Notes: generated by a model from the sequence alone, not told the origin. A stretch of DNA of 64,000 nt from Sepiola atlantica (GCA_963556195.1 OY744516.1:38611778-38675777), one strand, 5' to 3'; numbered from the stretch's first letter, positions 27,932 to 40,899 are shown. Numbers and translations are program-made.

Positions 27932-28381
27932 AGAGAGACTAACTACCGACTATAGTTGCACAATAGTGTTTTGAGACGCATCATATAGTGATATATGCGT
28001 GCGGATCAGCCAGGGGCGACAGGAAAAGCCACCTTGGAAAGATACTAGCTTTGAAGTAATCTCTTAACCACATCTTTCCATATATTGATAGAAAAACATA
28101 CAACGTGATATAATCGAACGAAGCAATAAATGTTTATACTTTATATTATTCCTTATATTCGAAAATGAATGATATTTAGAATTATTCTTCATATTTCTAT
28201 CTCATATATAAATGTTTATATATCACTGTACATTGTGTACACTGCAATTGTTTCGCTAAGAAAAATTATCACCTTTGATATTTATATTAATACCAGCGGG
28301 CCTGTGCACGGACGTTTCCATGGAAAATTATTTTTACTCTTTATTTTGCTTAGCTGTAATTTATAATTGTATAGTTCTGTA

Positions 28382-28385
<4 letters not shown>
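27932..28385. other. Unclassified DNA, no gene seen
   Basis: It has a GC-richer patch near 28005-28050 (ccaggggcgacaggaaaagc) and is otherwise AT-rich. Confidence 0.45.

Positions 28386-28431
<46 letters not shown>
28386..28431. repeat. (TA)n microsatellite
   Basis: Pure TA run. Confidence 0.96.
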
Positions 28432-28433
<2 letters not shown>

Positions 28434-28610
28434 AGATTTAGTGAATTATAAGGTTCCAATTGCTCAAAGAATTAGAACAACAAGTCTATTATGGCGTACG
28501 GTCGTTTCCAAAACATTCGGGAAATACTTTATTTCATTCTTTATTTTAAAAAAACCCAACAAAAGCAACTCTAAAACGTCACTTCATCAGCGCCTTTAGC
28601 ACCACATCTG
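28432..28610 (-). mobile_element. Possible PLE-type 3' tail
   Basis: The minus strand has CTGATGA near 28592 and GAAACG near 28508, then about 70 bp to a TA array, the same layout as the better PLE tails in this window. The distance between the two core letters is far too long for a simple stem II, so the ribozyme reading is weak. Confidence 0.25.
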
Positions 28611-28699
28611 ACAGAAATACATAGAAGAAATAACAAGCTCGTCCAGTATTGGAAAAAGAATAAGTTACAGATATAAAATAAGAATATAAAGATAAACCT

Positions 28700-30170
28700 G
28701 ATAATAATAATAATAAAACCTTATAAACATTATAAAGATTATTAAGAAAAAATGAAAACAGTAAAAATAAGAACAAAAATAAAGAGTAAAATTATAATAA
28801 AATAAAAAAAATAATAGAATATATGAGGGAAAATAAAATCAGAGGATAAGAAGTAAAAAATAAAAATAAAATAACACATACAAAAAAATAAAAATAAAAA
28901 TAAAAGTAAAAATAAAAATAAAAATAAAAATAAAATACAAATATAAAAAAATATTAAGGTATAAAAATATAAGAAAATATAAAAGAATTAAAAAATTGAA
29001 AAATTAAAAAATTGAAAATATATAAAAAATATGAAAAAATTGAAAAATTTAGAAATACATAAAATAAAGAATGAAGTGTAATAGAGTAAAATAAAATTAA
29101 AAAAAAAAAAAAAAAATATAAAATATAGAAGATAAAATAAAGTAAAATAAAAATATATATGTAAACATGAGTATTGTAGTAAAATGTAAACATTAGTATT
29201 GTTGCATAACAACGAAGGAGCATAGTCGAAGCAACGTACTTGTGAGCACATTATTTTTTTATTTTGTTTGAGGGAAACGGTACTAATTATATCTATACAC
29301 ATACACTAGAAAAAGATAATGTTTGATATAAAAGAGGTCAAAGTAAAGTGGTGAGAAATGACAAAAATAAAAAGACGGAAACAGTGCGCGTGCAGTAAGC
29401 GTAATAAAATTATTATAAATCAAAATTTATTCTGAACATATTAAATCTGAATATATAGTAGAATAAAATAATGAAAAAAAAAACAAAGAAAGAAAGACAG
29501 AAAAACGTCTCAATCTAGAAAGTAAAAAATAAATAAAGAAACATTCTCAATTTAAAAGAAAAGTAAATAAGAAAGAAAATGTCTTAATCGATAAAGTTGA
29601 ACCGGCTTAAAAGAAGGACTGTAATTACTATTTGTGGTACCGAAACGAAATCGGTAAAATCAAAAATTCTTTGTGTCTGAATATGAAATAAAAAATGGAA
29701 AACAAAACAAAGAAGGAGAACATCTCAACTTAGAAAGTAAAAATGAAAGAAATAGAATTTCTAAATCTAAAAAACGACAAATGAAAAAAAAAACCTAAAT
29801 TTAAAAAAAGAAGAAAGTCTCAATCAATAAAGTTTTAAAAAATGGAAAAAGGAACTGTAATTATTAATTGTAGTGTTTTGTACGGAAACAGTACAAGCAG
29901 TCGACATAACGAAGTCATTAAAAATCAAAATCTAAATCTACAATAGAAGAAAAAATAAATAAAAAGGTAAGCATCTCAAAGAAAACAACAAAGAATCAGT
30001 CTGAACTTAAAAAAGAAACAAAGAAAGAAAACGTCTCAATGGTTAAATGAAATAAATGAAAAAAGAAAGAAAACGTCTCAATCTGTAAAGACAAGACAAA
30101 GTGAAAAGAAACTGTATAAAGTAGAAATAAGAAAAAAGAAAATGAAAAAAAGAAAGCGTCTTAAGCTATG
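28700..30170. repeat. Long A-rich degenerate repeat tract
   Basis: About 1.5 kb dominated by AAAAT, AAAG and related short units. Within 29380-30100, 'gaaa-cgtctcaatct' recurs every 30-60 bp and a longer block 'ggaactgtaattatta' with 'aatcaaaat' downstream recurs near 29390, 29620 and 29850, suggesting a roughly 230-250-bp higher-order unit. Long minus-strand F/Y/L-rich frames are poly-T translations. Confidence 0.75.
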
Positions 30171-31289
30171 TTATAGTAGTGCAACTATTTTTTTCGAGAT
30201 AATGTCAATAACTGATAAACTGTTAAATAGTAGCTCGTCTGACGCTGGGCTAGTTCGTTATTACGATCCTTCATTCTGTTTATGCGGGGATGTTAGCATA
30301 TGCACATATAGTGAACAACAATAAAAACTGATATTGTTGCATAACTACTAAAATAAAACGTCACGAGAACCACAAGGGGGGAGAGCTTATTTATTACTAC
30401 AGGCAGAAATTCTTCAACAGTTCTAATTATGTCCTCTCTGGGTCGAAAACAATGCGAAAAGTCTATGAGAGGATTATAAGTGTTTCGATCTTTTCTTTTA
30501 ATACTTTTGTAAAACATTTTAACACATATTTCAAACACATTTTTAAGAGTCACTTTTAAGTCCCTTTGATAATGAACTAAGAAAATTACCTTTGCCGTTC
30601 TCGTTCGTCGCTGGTCCGCTGCTGGCTGTGATCGTGGTGGGGTACCTGTTTTATGTGGCAGACTCGGTTTTCAAGCATGAAGACAAGAACATTCGGAGAC
30701 GATTTTTTCAGAGAGAGATTTCATCATTTTTATTTCACACATTCGATTGGAGAAGTTTCCATTCGTCGGTTCTTCGTTCACATCTTCTCTTCATACATAC
30801 TGTGGGTCGCTGGGGGCAGTTTGCTAATTTCTAGCGAGTTTATACTAAGCGTCTTGACTCTCGCTTCCAGAGTCCCGAACTCAATTAAAAACTAAGTTCT
30901 CACACAAAGTTACATGGCCGAGTCTGTTGAACCTGTCGCCCCGAAGATCGGGGACTGACTATTCACACAAGCCATCCGGGCTAGGCGTGGCGACCTGTCT
31001 CCGCCAAAATCGCGGAGTCGACAACTAAAACCTCATACAAAGATGACTCACGTCACCTGATGTACACGTGTTAACGTCATGCGAAAAACATTCGTTCCTC
31101 ATGTTGTCTAACCTTTTTGACCCTAGCATTTCCTCTCTGGCGGCATACAGAAACATTTGTTATGCCTTATAAAATGAGTCACCGTTAATCATAGTTTGTT
31201 TGTCCCCAAATCACAAAGCACTCAAATTATTCTTAATTCTATTTCCTTCACAATTCATACTAGTAGATCTAAACATTTTAAAATACAGG
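30171..31289. other. Unclassified DNA with a GC-richer core
   Basis: 30590-31060 is noticeably richer in G and C than its surroundings and contains two similar pieces ('gatcggggactga' and 'atcgcggagtcga' contexts). A plus frame at 30592-30834 starts with a hydrophobic stretch (PLLAVIVVGYLFYV), but there is no family match. An LTR or promoter-like segment is possible; nothing confirms either. Confidence 0.35.
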
Positions 31290-31640
31290 GCCAGTCATAA
31301 TACAACAATATGAGCATAAGCCAGAAGTGGTACAGGAGAACGACAATGTCAAACTTATATGGGACATGCGCCTACAAACTGATACGGTTCTTGAACATTC
31401 AAAACACGACTTAATCATTTTAAATAAGAACAAGAGAACTTGCTTAATTATAGATATAAATAGCCACTTTGATACTACAGTGCGAAAGAAGGAACACGAT
31501 AGTAAATTAATATCAATATCTAAATGGGAATTAGTTAGACTATGGAAATGTGAAGAAGTTAAAATGCTTACTGTTGTAATTGGAACGCTTGGAACCATAA
31601 CGAAAAGCCACCATAATGGATCTAAAACAGAATAAGGAGT
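31290..31640 (+). pseudogene. LINE fragment: restriction-like endonuclease domain
   Basis: The frame 31327-31635 reads 'ENDNVKLIWDMRLQTDTVL', 'HDLIILNKNKRTCLIIDI' and 'LVRLWKCEEVKMLTVVIG' then 'TLGTITKSH'. This is the same domain as in the minus-strand LINE at 38.9-39.2 kb (QENDNVKLIWDMRIQTD...). In the PD...D nuclease core the first proline-aspartate is HD here, so a conserved position is changed. It is only the 3' tenth of a LINE, a strong 5' truncation. Confidence 0.82.
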
Positions 31641-31984
31641 CTAGACATAAGGTTTAGTATTATCATATATTGGTTTTGAATCTTCGTAAGAGGACATAAA
31701 AGTAGTACACAACTGTTTTTTTTTCGGCTAAAATTAATTCCCCGAATAACACAGTTTTGCATGTTTGCATTTACAGGATTAACTCCTAAACTAATTAACC
31801 GATCATTATGAATCTGAAACACAGCTAGTAATGACTAGAAATGTGCGCTATATTTAGTTTAATTTAGTTTCATGCAAAAAGAGAAAATGGGATGGACACA
31901 TACAAATTCTTTACTAAATGATAACATGTTTTTTTTTATGAATCGCAATGTAACGCACCGCTGTTACCTTATTTAAGAGGACCA
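31641..31984. other. AT-rich DNA, no gene seen
   Basis: Probably includes the eroded LINE 3' tail on the left; nothing else is visible. Confidence 0.45.
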
Positions 31985-32532
31985 AATATACATAAGTAAT
32001 GTGTTCACATATACATACGTAACGTGTTAAGATACGCATATGATACATATCTAAATATATATAAGTAACGTGCCCAACTATATATAAGGAACGTATCCAA
32101 ATATACATATGTAACGTGTCGGAATATACATATGTAACGTAACAAACATATATATTTAACGTGTTCATATATACGTATGTAACGTGTCGAAATATACATA
32201 TGTAACGTGTCGGAAATTACATATGTAACGTAGCAAACATATCTATTTAAAGTATCCATATATACATATGTACGTGCCCAATATAGATAAGTAATGTACC
32301 CAAATATACATAAGTAGTGTGTCTAAATATACATACGTAATGTGTCCAAAAATACATATGTAACATATCCAAATATATATATGTAACATACCCAAATATG
32401 CATATGTAACGTGTCTAAATATCTATAAGTAACGTGTTGAAATATACATGCGTAACGCGTCTAAATATACATATGTTACGCGTCTAAATATCTATAAGTT
32501 ACATGTTCAGATATACATATGTAACGTGCCCC
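31985..32532 (+). repeat. 23-bp minisatellite, about 23 copies
   Basis: The unit is close to 'aaatatacatatgtaacgtg' plus 'tcc'. Copies vary but keep CATATG and AACGTG in most. Minus-strand frames (YVCYVTYV, RYIRIYEHV types) are repeat translations. Confidence 0.93.
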
Positions 32533-33034
32533 CTAATTCTCTCGTCGTCAAGAAGTTCCATATTATTGAAACAGTTCGTTTCTAAAGAGATATAAATCTG
32601 CAACTTAGAGTAGCTTAACTCTTCGATCCATATATTTATGTGTGTCGTTACTTCTTATGATTACGTGTCACGTAGCCATTATCGTCGTTGAGGTAATTAT
32701 GGTAAAACTCGTCAAGACGTCACGTATTCTAAACGATTACTTAGGTGTATCTTTCTAGTCAATCAAACGGCTTGCATTTAGAAGATTGTTTTCCCCAGCA
32801 GATTAAAACACAAACAAAAGACTCGGAACAAAAAATAGTTTCTGTTGTTTAACTTTTATTGCTTCATCTCACACTCGTTTTAGTATGCATAAATCACAAA
32901 ACAGAAAGACCTTCTTTTAATAATCACCCACCGTATTTCATGAATTGCAATACAAACTAGCCTTAAACTCCGTATAGGAAAGAAACTTCCCATACATTCC
33001 ATTTTATAACATTATTTAGTTTAACCTATTTATT
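32533..33034. other. Spacer between opposed minisatellite blocks
   Basis: About 500 bp of non-repetitive sequence. It contains several ACGT-bearing words (cgtcacgtattc, tacgtgtcacgtag). Confidence 0.5.
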
Positions 33035-33215
33035 GTTCACGTTACATATGTATATTTGGATACGTTACATATGTATACTTGGACACGTTACTTATGTATA
33101 TTTTGAAACGTTACATATGTATAGTTGGGCATGTTACCCGTTCAATATTTGGACACGTTACATATATATATATATTCGGACACATTACTTATGTATAGTG
33201 TGACACGTTAAACGT
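33035..33215 (-). repeat. 23-bp minisatellite, inverted block (about 8 copies)
   Basis: The plus strand here reads 'cacgttacatatgtatattt', the reverse complement of the unit at 31985-32532, so the two blocks face each other across the spacer. Confidence 0.9.
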
Positions 33216-35510
33216 TCAATACTATATATCAATATTTATTTTTAATTGTAAATACAGAACTGTAAACTAACGAATGTGGGTCAACATTAATCGCTAATCA
33301 CTAAGCATTACTAAGGCGAACTGCATTATATTGAAAAGCGGTATACAAATCGTTATTCCTGACATTGTAATCAAAATTCAATCAATCACACTTATAACAA
33401 TTCTAAGACTTTACATATTTTACTATATTTAACGATTTATTTAAATGGGCAAACATTTGGTACTACATTGTTTCTGTTTCCATCTGGTAGAACTGGATAA
33501 GTTATTCGTTATCAACCGCATTTCGCGAACTCTCACCCGATCTTACAAAATAATATCTTTTAGATGTTTTAAAATATTCAAACTTCAAATTCCAACATAT
33601 GCATGAATCTGTAAATGAATTATAAACCTCTTATTTTCACGAATTATTTTCTCGCCAATACCAAGTTCGCCAGTTTACTGCCGATGATGTGTTATTAACA
33701 CATGAAACAGTTTGTAATATATGTGGCATCCCGGTACCAAATTTTGCAATAGTCTACATATTTTCACAAAACGTTATTCATGTAAATATTTACTTAAATG
33801 TAATCGGCAAAACACTTTGAATTTAATGCTGGTAATTTAAATAACAGCTTTTAACAGGAAAAAATTCTAAGCTAGTATATGTTTTATTTAAAATGAAATT
33901 AAAATGATATGTGCGTCTGCAATGTAGAAAAATATAAAATACGTACAAAAGCATAATGACATGGAAACTTATTTTCATTAAATTAACATGTAACTTCCCA
34001 CTGTTCAGTTCAAGTATTATTTCAATCGTTATAATGAATTACATTTGGTAATTCCCCCGCAACAGTTGATACATATTTCTTATCAGTATAATGTTGTCAT
34101 CTGAATATTCTATTCCGTTTTCCTATATATGTGTTTATTCTTTGCAAAATCTGCTGCGATTATTTCATTCCTGTTTGTACTTTATAATTACATCACTATA
34201 AGAAAATGTAGATTATTTTTTGTAAAGTATGTGGTTGTTCAGGAATCAAAAAAATCACTTAAGGCACGATCATCAAGAATCCCGATAATTCATAGATGAG
34301 AATATATTCAATCTAATATTATACTATACGTAATGAACAAGGTAAAAACATGTGTAGAGAATAACGATCATTTTTATATACTTTACATTTTTCAATTTGA
34401 ATGCGAATAAGAAACTCAAAGAAACAGCACACCATGGTTTAAGCGAATCGCCGTTATTGTATTTTATATTTATTGTGCATGAAAGAACTCGACGCTACAA
34501 GTATGCACATAGATCTCAATTGACTGATGTTATAGTATTATATTTATAATGAGGAGCGTTAATCGACCAACTGCCTGTTAGAGATAGAGAATAGTTTTCC
34601 TGGTTACGTTTCGTCAAACTCGGCGTTAATACTTCTATTTCTAAAAAAGTGAGCAACTACATAAGCCACGAAAGTGATTTAAATAAACTTATCAGTATTC
34701 TTCAAAATAGTAATTTTAAGACAGTGGTACTAAAGTGCTTTAATTTAATGTCATATAAAGGGGGACTATTAAATATCTTAATGCCATCTATAGTATAAAC
34801 TGTTAATATCTATGTTTAAGAATAAGTAATATATTACTAAAATAGACATATCCCAGATTGGAGAAATCGATTAACATAGACAGATGAAACTAATAAATGC
34901 GGCAGATGAAATAAATAAAAAAGTAATTGAGGCCAAAATAAAACTGGAAAAATAGATAGAGTTTATTCGGACGAAATCAATGGAGCTATTATTACCTGGT
35001 TTAATATACATTAGAAAATAATATAACATACCACGAGCCACGTCGTTGCCCAACCATCGCTTTTAACTACGGAACGTATTAATATAGGGGCTGAGTGAAT
35101 GGAATGTACGAGAAAGGATAGCACTTTGGAAGGATAACAAATGTCCTTGAATCATCAGAGGTTTACTGTAACCTGAATTCAAGAGAAAAATCAGCGGCTA
35201 TTATCAGCAGGGAATTACTTGTAAAAAGCTAAAAGAAAGAAGCCGTGAGTACTGGGAATCTAGATACGCTTCCTGTCATTCTGACCTGCGGTAACACTAA
35301 TATTTGTAGTGAAAACTACTACGAAGAAAAACGGCCAAGAAGATGAAACGTCGGAAAAGAAAAAGTGAAAAAAAAATGAATATGATAATAAAAGAAACTG
35401 AAAAAATGTGAGAGGAGGAAAACCTTGCATTTATGAGACATGACTCGAAAGAAAACAGTACAGATTTTAACAATGATATTCGAAGAGAAATATTAAGTTT
35501 AGTGAACACC
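33216..35510. other. Featureless AT-rich DNA
   Basis: 2.3 kb without long tandem arrays or TA microsatellites and without any frame that looks coding. Unusually quiet for this window. Confidence 0.55.
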
Positions 35511-35757
35511 AAAAAATAACTTCAATAACACTGAAGATGAGAAGAGTAGTCCGAATAATCCAAATGATAAAAAAATAATTTCAATAACATTGAAGATGAG
35601 AAGAGTAGTCCGAATAATCCAAATGATAAAAAAATAATTTCAATAACATTGAAGATGAGAAGAGTAGTCCGAATAATCCAAATGATAAAAAAATAATTTC
35701 AATAACATTGAAGATGAGAAGAGTAGTCCGAATAATCCAAATGATAAAAAAATAACT
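35511..35757. repeat. 59-bp tandem repeat, four near-identical copies
   Basis: The unit contains 'ttcaataaca-tgaagatgag' and 'agtagtccgaataatccaaa'. Copies 2-4 are identical by eye and copy 1 differs at one or two positions, so the expansion is recent. One frame is open across it in the minus orientation, which is incidental. Confidence 0.97.
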
Positions 35758-35783
35758 CCAGTTTGATACATATGATTTTAATA

Positions 35784-35831
35784 TCGCTTTCTCTTTCTCC
35801 TTCTCTTTTTCTTTTTCTTTTTCTTTCTCTT
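35784..35831. repeat. CT-rich (TTTTC)n-like run
   Basis: Polypyrimidine tract of TCTC and TTTTC units. Confidence 0.9.
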
Positions 35832-38060
35832 CTGACTACTTTAGAAATTAAAAAATACTTCACAATTTCCATTTCGGAATGCATCTCATCAAATACAAAG
35901 ATGGCGAAGATAAAAGCGGATTTCTGTTGGCGTACATTTTTCAAATTAATATTAACAAAGGAATATTTACAAACGAAATTATTGTTTATCGTTCATGTTT
36001 ATAAGTAATCAGGAATTTCATTAAATTTCAATGTTCACAAACATTGAAATGTTCAGAAATCCACGTACTGTTAGAATTATTTAAATTATATTTCTAGAAG
36101 ATTAAATGAGGTTTTGTACATTGCTTGTCTCATTTTCTCAAATGTCGTATTGGAAGGATCGATATAGTGTATGATAAGGAAATCGATTTAACACTTTTCA
36201 AATCTGAAAATTATTTCATGTTAGAAATTAGCACCATTTATATTGCTTTTATTATCTTCATCATCGCCGATGATGTTTCTATGAAGAATATGTGCCAGCC
36301 GATGTTTTTTAAGGAATAACAACATGTAATGAACGTTCGTAACACACATCATGTAATTGCTTGTGTCACACTGTGTGTTGGTGTTTTTTTTTAAATTTAA
36401 AAATTATACATGAGCATATTAATGGGATTAAAGTGTTACATAGTCATGTCGTCGGCAAGAAAAGAACACTTATAAGACATCTTTATACCAGATATATAAC
36501 GGCTGATATATTCGATGGTAGACAAGTCTCTAAATGCATCTGTTCTCTTTTTAATAAGTCGATTGGGGAAGGCCGCTTCGGTTTGTATGACTGGCAGTTT
36601 AATTCGGATTCATGGTGACCCCTCCTGATATGCTCATCTTTTGCTAGAGTGTTGCCATTACTGACCCTTCTTCAGTCATTCCCATCAGCAGCATGCTCCA
36701 GTAACAGTCATTTTCGCACTATTATAGTTTCGTCACACTTACAGATGCGTTCGTCATTTACATCTTGTCTGACCTGCAGTGAACTACATTGTCCGGCTTG
36801 ATATCATATGAACCCAAAACCTTTCCGTATGTAACATAAATATGTAAGAAATATCAACGTATATAAACATTCGACACCAAGTATATTCAAATGTGGCAGC
36901 CGAAATGATTCTAAACAAACAAAACATGAAGAATACTAGATGGCATAACGACTGCCACGTCGTAATAATATGAACATTAATCAAGAGGTTATATATAACT
37001 AGTTAATATAATAGTGCAAATCAGTTATCAGGTAATAAAATATCTTTTACCGTTAATTTTGAATATAGGCTTAATTATTGTTTGATTAGGAATTTCTTAG
37101 TCTATTGTCAAATAGCACCAGGTGTGTAAAAATGTATATTATCCATTACAAGTGTTTTTAAGTTAAAATTTACCTCTGCAACTGTGCTGCTTGTATATAG
37201 TTATTCGTAAAAGATTAAACTACCCTATACTGTTATTATCTCAAAGCAAAAGCATAAACGTTTCCTACACTGATACACACATTAGAAATTAAGTAATGCA
37301 ACATCACATAAAGAGGTTATAATATAAGTAAATGACTATTTCATATGACACTCTCATATCTCGATTACTCTTTGTTCTCGGTAGAGAAAGCACCGTAGAG
37401 CATTATTGTAGTAAGCAATGTATTTTATCTGCACATTCAAATTAAATCATTTAATGTTTCAGCATTTGAAGATTGCTTGTCTATAAACCTGTTCATGTCT
37501 AGTATCAATACACTATATGTAATTCCGGCAGTCTCAAGACTCCTGAATTTGTTTATGTTCCATTTATATTTATAAATGTGTTGAGTAAGTGCTTGATTCT
37601 TTAAGCTTATCCGTTATTAGTAAGTATAACCTCGGTATGTCGGTTGGGTTTACCCACACTGACTACACTTTCTCTTAATATTTTGGCTGTTTAAATCACT
37701 GGCATCTATAAAGTTTTAATCCTTCCTTTTATTCCATTATATAAATACAACCTTATCTGAATTATATTAATATTTTTAATAAATTACTACTCGGTTTTAT
37801 TCATTCGTAATATTTATCATCTTTTTTTCGAATATATACGCAATAATTTTATCGATATTATGTTAATCATTAATATTAATTAAAGTGATTTGATGCAAAA
37901 TAAGATAGCCTTCGAAGACCTTTCTTAGATTTTCATTAATTTTCAAGCAAGGTAATTGTAATATTTATTGCCCAATATTCTCTATATATAATCAATAGCT
38001 TTGTTGATATTGAAATCGATATTATTATTATTATCATTAATAATATTATTATTATCTATA
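35832..38060. other. Featureless AT-rich DNA
   Basis: No tandem array, element end or convincing frame. A plus frame at 36361-36618 (85 codons) has a mixed composition but no motif I know. Confidence 0.5.
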
Positions 38061-38351
38061 ATTAATACGATAGCGTGTGTGTTCGTATGTCACGCTTACA
38101 TCAAAAACTCTGCGCATGCGTGCCGCACCTAGATTTAGAAAAGCATTCAAGTCACCTAATTTTCGTAAAGCGACGTAGGATTTTGACGTCGGTTTTTGAC
38201 GTCGGCCCGACTGGTTTATAGTTCGATCCCAACAAACCTCTAACATTTTTTCTACATCGAAGGAGGGGAGGGAGGTAGGGAGGGGACGACCGGAGATACA
38301 CATATTAATACGATAGCGTGTGTGTTATTTTGTGTGTCACGCTTACACCAA
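38061..38351 (+). repeat. Direct duplication, 242-bp spacing
   Basis: 'attaatacgatagcgtgtgt' plus 'gtcacgcttaca-caaaa' occurs at 38061 and again at 38303. The region between is GC-richer, with 'gcgcatgcgtgccgc' and 'gacgtcggtttttgacgtcgg'. It looks like an interspersed element with a terminal or internal repeat; the class is unknown. Confidence 0.6.
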
Positions 38352-38601
38352 AAGCAACGACCTTCCAAATCTTTGTATGCTACTCATGAATTAGAGCCAA
38401 ATTTAATTTATATCTAAAGCATTGACAAAGTAAGGTTTAGAAATATTGTATATAAAGAAGTTTTGTAAATTGTTTCATGTATTATCAAATTTTATAAAAT
38501 AAATATACAATTCAAATCTCATCATATTTTATTCAAACATGTATAGGTTAAGAACAAGATAATTGACATTGAAAACATCATTTCCTGTAATTTACACGCA
38601 A

Positions 38602-38690
<89 letters not shown>
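38602..38690. repeat. (ATT)n microsatellite
   Basis: About 29 uninterrupted ATT units; lies at the 3' side of the minus-strand LINE fragment. Confidence 0.98.
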
Positions 38691-38691
<1 letters not shown>

Positions 38692-38699
38692 TCAAAGAC

Positions 38700-39914
38700 T
38701 ACTCAACTTTTAGATGTTTTAGTTGGAGTTTTCTTTTTTGAACATTAAGTCAATTCCCTTGCACTTAAACATTCAAGATGTACCTTCACACCTTCGCTGT
38801 TCCTAACAAGCAAACCTTTTGCAGAATTGGAAAATAAATTGTCTCATCAATCTGTTTAAGCCATTTATAGTGGCTTTTCGTTATAGTTCCAAGCATTCCA
38901 ATTACACCGGTAATGCACCTTTACTTCTTTACATTTCCATAGTCAAACTAATTCCCATTTTAGGTCTTGATATTTTTTTTTCATGTTCCTTCTCATGCAC
39001 TCTGGTATCGAAGGAGCAGGCTATATCAATGATTAAGCAAGTTCTCTTGTGTTTGTTTAAAAAGAATAAGTCGGGGTTTGAATGTTTGAGAATATTATCA
39101 GTCTGTATGCGCATGTCCCAAATAAGTTTGACATTGTCGTTCTCTTGTATCACATTTGACGTATGCTCATACCACTTCTCATTGTTGTCCACTTCATAAA
39201 GTTTGCATATAGTTCATGTAGTACCTGAGCGACTGTGTCGTGTCTCTATTTTTTATACTGGCGTTGTCCGAGCATAGGGAATTCGAATACAATATGTGCT
39301 AAGGTTTCTTCCCTTTCATTACACGGTGATTCTGCAGTTTTGTCGATGTAATGTTTGATGGACCTAGTGCGAGTGGTTTGTTCCTGGGCTGCCATTAAAG
39401 TGTTCTCAGTAGATCTTTTGAGATCACCCCTGACCAACCTATTCCAGCTGTCATTATCTCTAAATGCAGTATTCTTAATGAATACACCGTGTAGTTGTTT
39501 CTGTTCAAATAATTTTAACCCTCCCTTTTGTAACCGTTGATTCTTTTTAACCCCAGTTCTTAGTTTTACTTCTCTTTTCACTTCACGAAGAAGAATCTCA
39601 TTACTTTCAGAAATATATTTATATAGACAAACTTTTTCTATATTCACAACATCTTCAACACTAAGTAGACCTCGGCCACCTTCCTTTCGAGGTAGATACA
39701 ATCGTTCTGCATCTCTTTCCTTGCAAAAGTTCCATATATTGTAAGCATCTTCTGTGTTTTTGGTATCCAAACATGCTAATTCACTTATATACCAGGCAAG
39801 TATACCGGTAGTATATCGAATGATAGTTACTGATCTTACCTTGATAGTATATATTGTATTTCGACTGTTGAGGTGTTATTTAAGAATAACCCTTACTCTT
39901 CTGTTTTTCTCAGC
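38700..39914 (-). pseudogene. 5'-truncated LINE with restriction-like endonuclease, inside a (TAA)n array
   Basis: The 174-codon frame 39770-39246 has 'RLYLPRKEGGRGL', 'EQKQLHGVFI', 'SWNRLVRGDLKRSTE', 'LMAAQEQTTRTRSIKHYID' and 'REETLAHIVFEFPML', i.e. RT thumb plus the Cys/His region with its cysteines mostly lost. The next frame (39192-38929) has 'ENDNVKLIWDMRIQTD' and the nuclease core 'NPDLFFLNKHKRTCLIIDIA', retaining P, D and the second D. Eroded C-terminal text follows to about 38860. The RT catalytic half is missing. TTA repeats border both ends (38602-38690 and 39915-39990), as expected if the element inserted into one array. Dong-type LINEs are known to target TAA repeats. Confidence 0.87.

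Positions 39915-39990
<76 letters not shown>
39915..39990. repeat. (ATT)n microsatellite
   Basis: Same repeat and phase direction as 38602-38690, at the 5' side of the LINE fragment. Confidence 0.98.
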
Positions 39991-40680
39991 AAGCAATTTT
40001 ATGGAAAAAGGATATTGTAGAAGTAAATGTATGCACGAAGAATATGTCACAGTCTATTGATTTTCGAATGAAATAAAAGTAGAATAAAAGTTGATAGTGT
40101 TTGTGAGCCGACAGGTCACATGTACGTCTAGCCTATTGTATTTTACAGAACTGCGTGAAGTAACCCGACACTTTTTGGTATTACAGTAGTATTCTATATG
40201 TGTTGTCTATCGGGTTTCGTAACTTCTATGTACTTATATAGTTTTATTTGCTTGCTTCAACATTACTCCGTGCTCTGTTTGCCATATCAAATAGTTGACA
40301 GTTTTCTCATTCCTGGTGACTAAGATCTTGTGTGGCCATGTTGCTTGTAGCAGTTCGATCGTTTGTATGGCAATGTTCAATACATGTTCTGGCTGTTTCC
40401 TGTACGATTTGCAATAATCAAAAACATTTATTCTTTCAAATTTACACATTTATAATATTGGAAAGACGATTATAACTGCAGTTTTCATCATACCGATTTG
40501 ATCAGTAAGAAAATCCGATTCCCCGATGTCTCCATCAATGTCTATATTATTAGAATTGAATTACAGTAAAATAGGTACTCTATGAACTCTATACGATATG
40601 AACTTCCTACACTATGGACTTCCTACGCTATAAAATAAGCTTAGCAATAAAAAAAAACAAACAAATTATAAAGTTAATTA
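39991..40680. other. Unclassified DNA
   Basis: A minus frame at 40449-40234 (ATWPHKILVTRNEKTVNYLI and neighbours) has protein-like composition but no family recognised. It may be an element remnant. Confidence 0.35.
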
Positions 40681-40760
40681 ATATATTTTTATAAAGTATA
40701 TACGTATAATATGTAAATATATATGTATTATATATATATATTTATTTATATAGTAAGTTA
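40681..40760. repeat. AT-rich imperfect TA array
   Basis: Short TA runs broken by G, C and TTT. Confidence 0.75.
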
Positions 40761-40859
40761 TAAAATATATTTATAGCAATTAAGCTACACCGAGGCTTCC
40801 GCGTCTCATCCCCGTAGGGAATCGTCAGGCTAAAATGCATGAAGATTGTGTTGACAAGT

Positions 40860-40862
<3 letters not shown>

Positions 40863-40897
<35 letters not shown>
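40863..40897. repeat. (TA)n microsatellite
   Basis: Pure TA run. Confidence 0.95.

Positions 40898-40899
<2 letters not shown>

Noticed and set aside
28954..29302. Y/F-rich minus-strand frames of 89 and 104 codons
   Set aside because: Same cause: A-rich low-complexity DNA.
30592..30834. Frame with a hydrophobic segment, considered as a small membrane protein gene
   Set aside because: It overlaps another equally long frame, has no family resemblance and no splice or promoter support.
31985..32532. CRISPR-like look of regularly spaced short repeats (also 5207-5735)
   Set aside because: No unique spacers: the whole unit repeats, so these are minisatellites, and the DNA is eukaryotic.
40795..40850. 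Hammerhead-like CTGACGA with a strong tccc/ggga arm (minus strand)
   Set aside because: Seven extra bases separate the arm from a GGAAG that would have to be GAAA, so the core is not in place.
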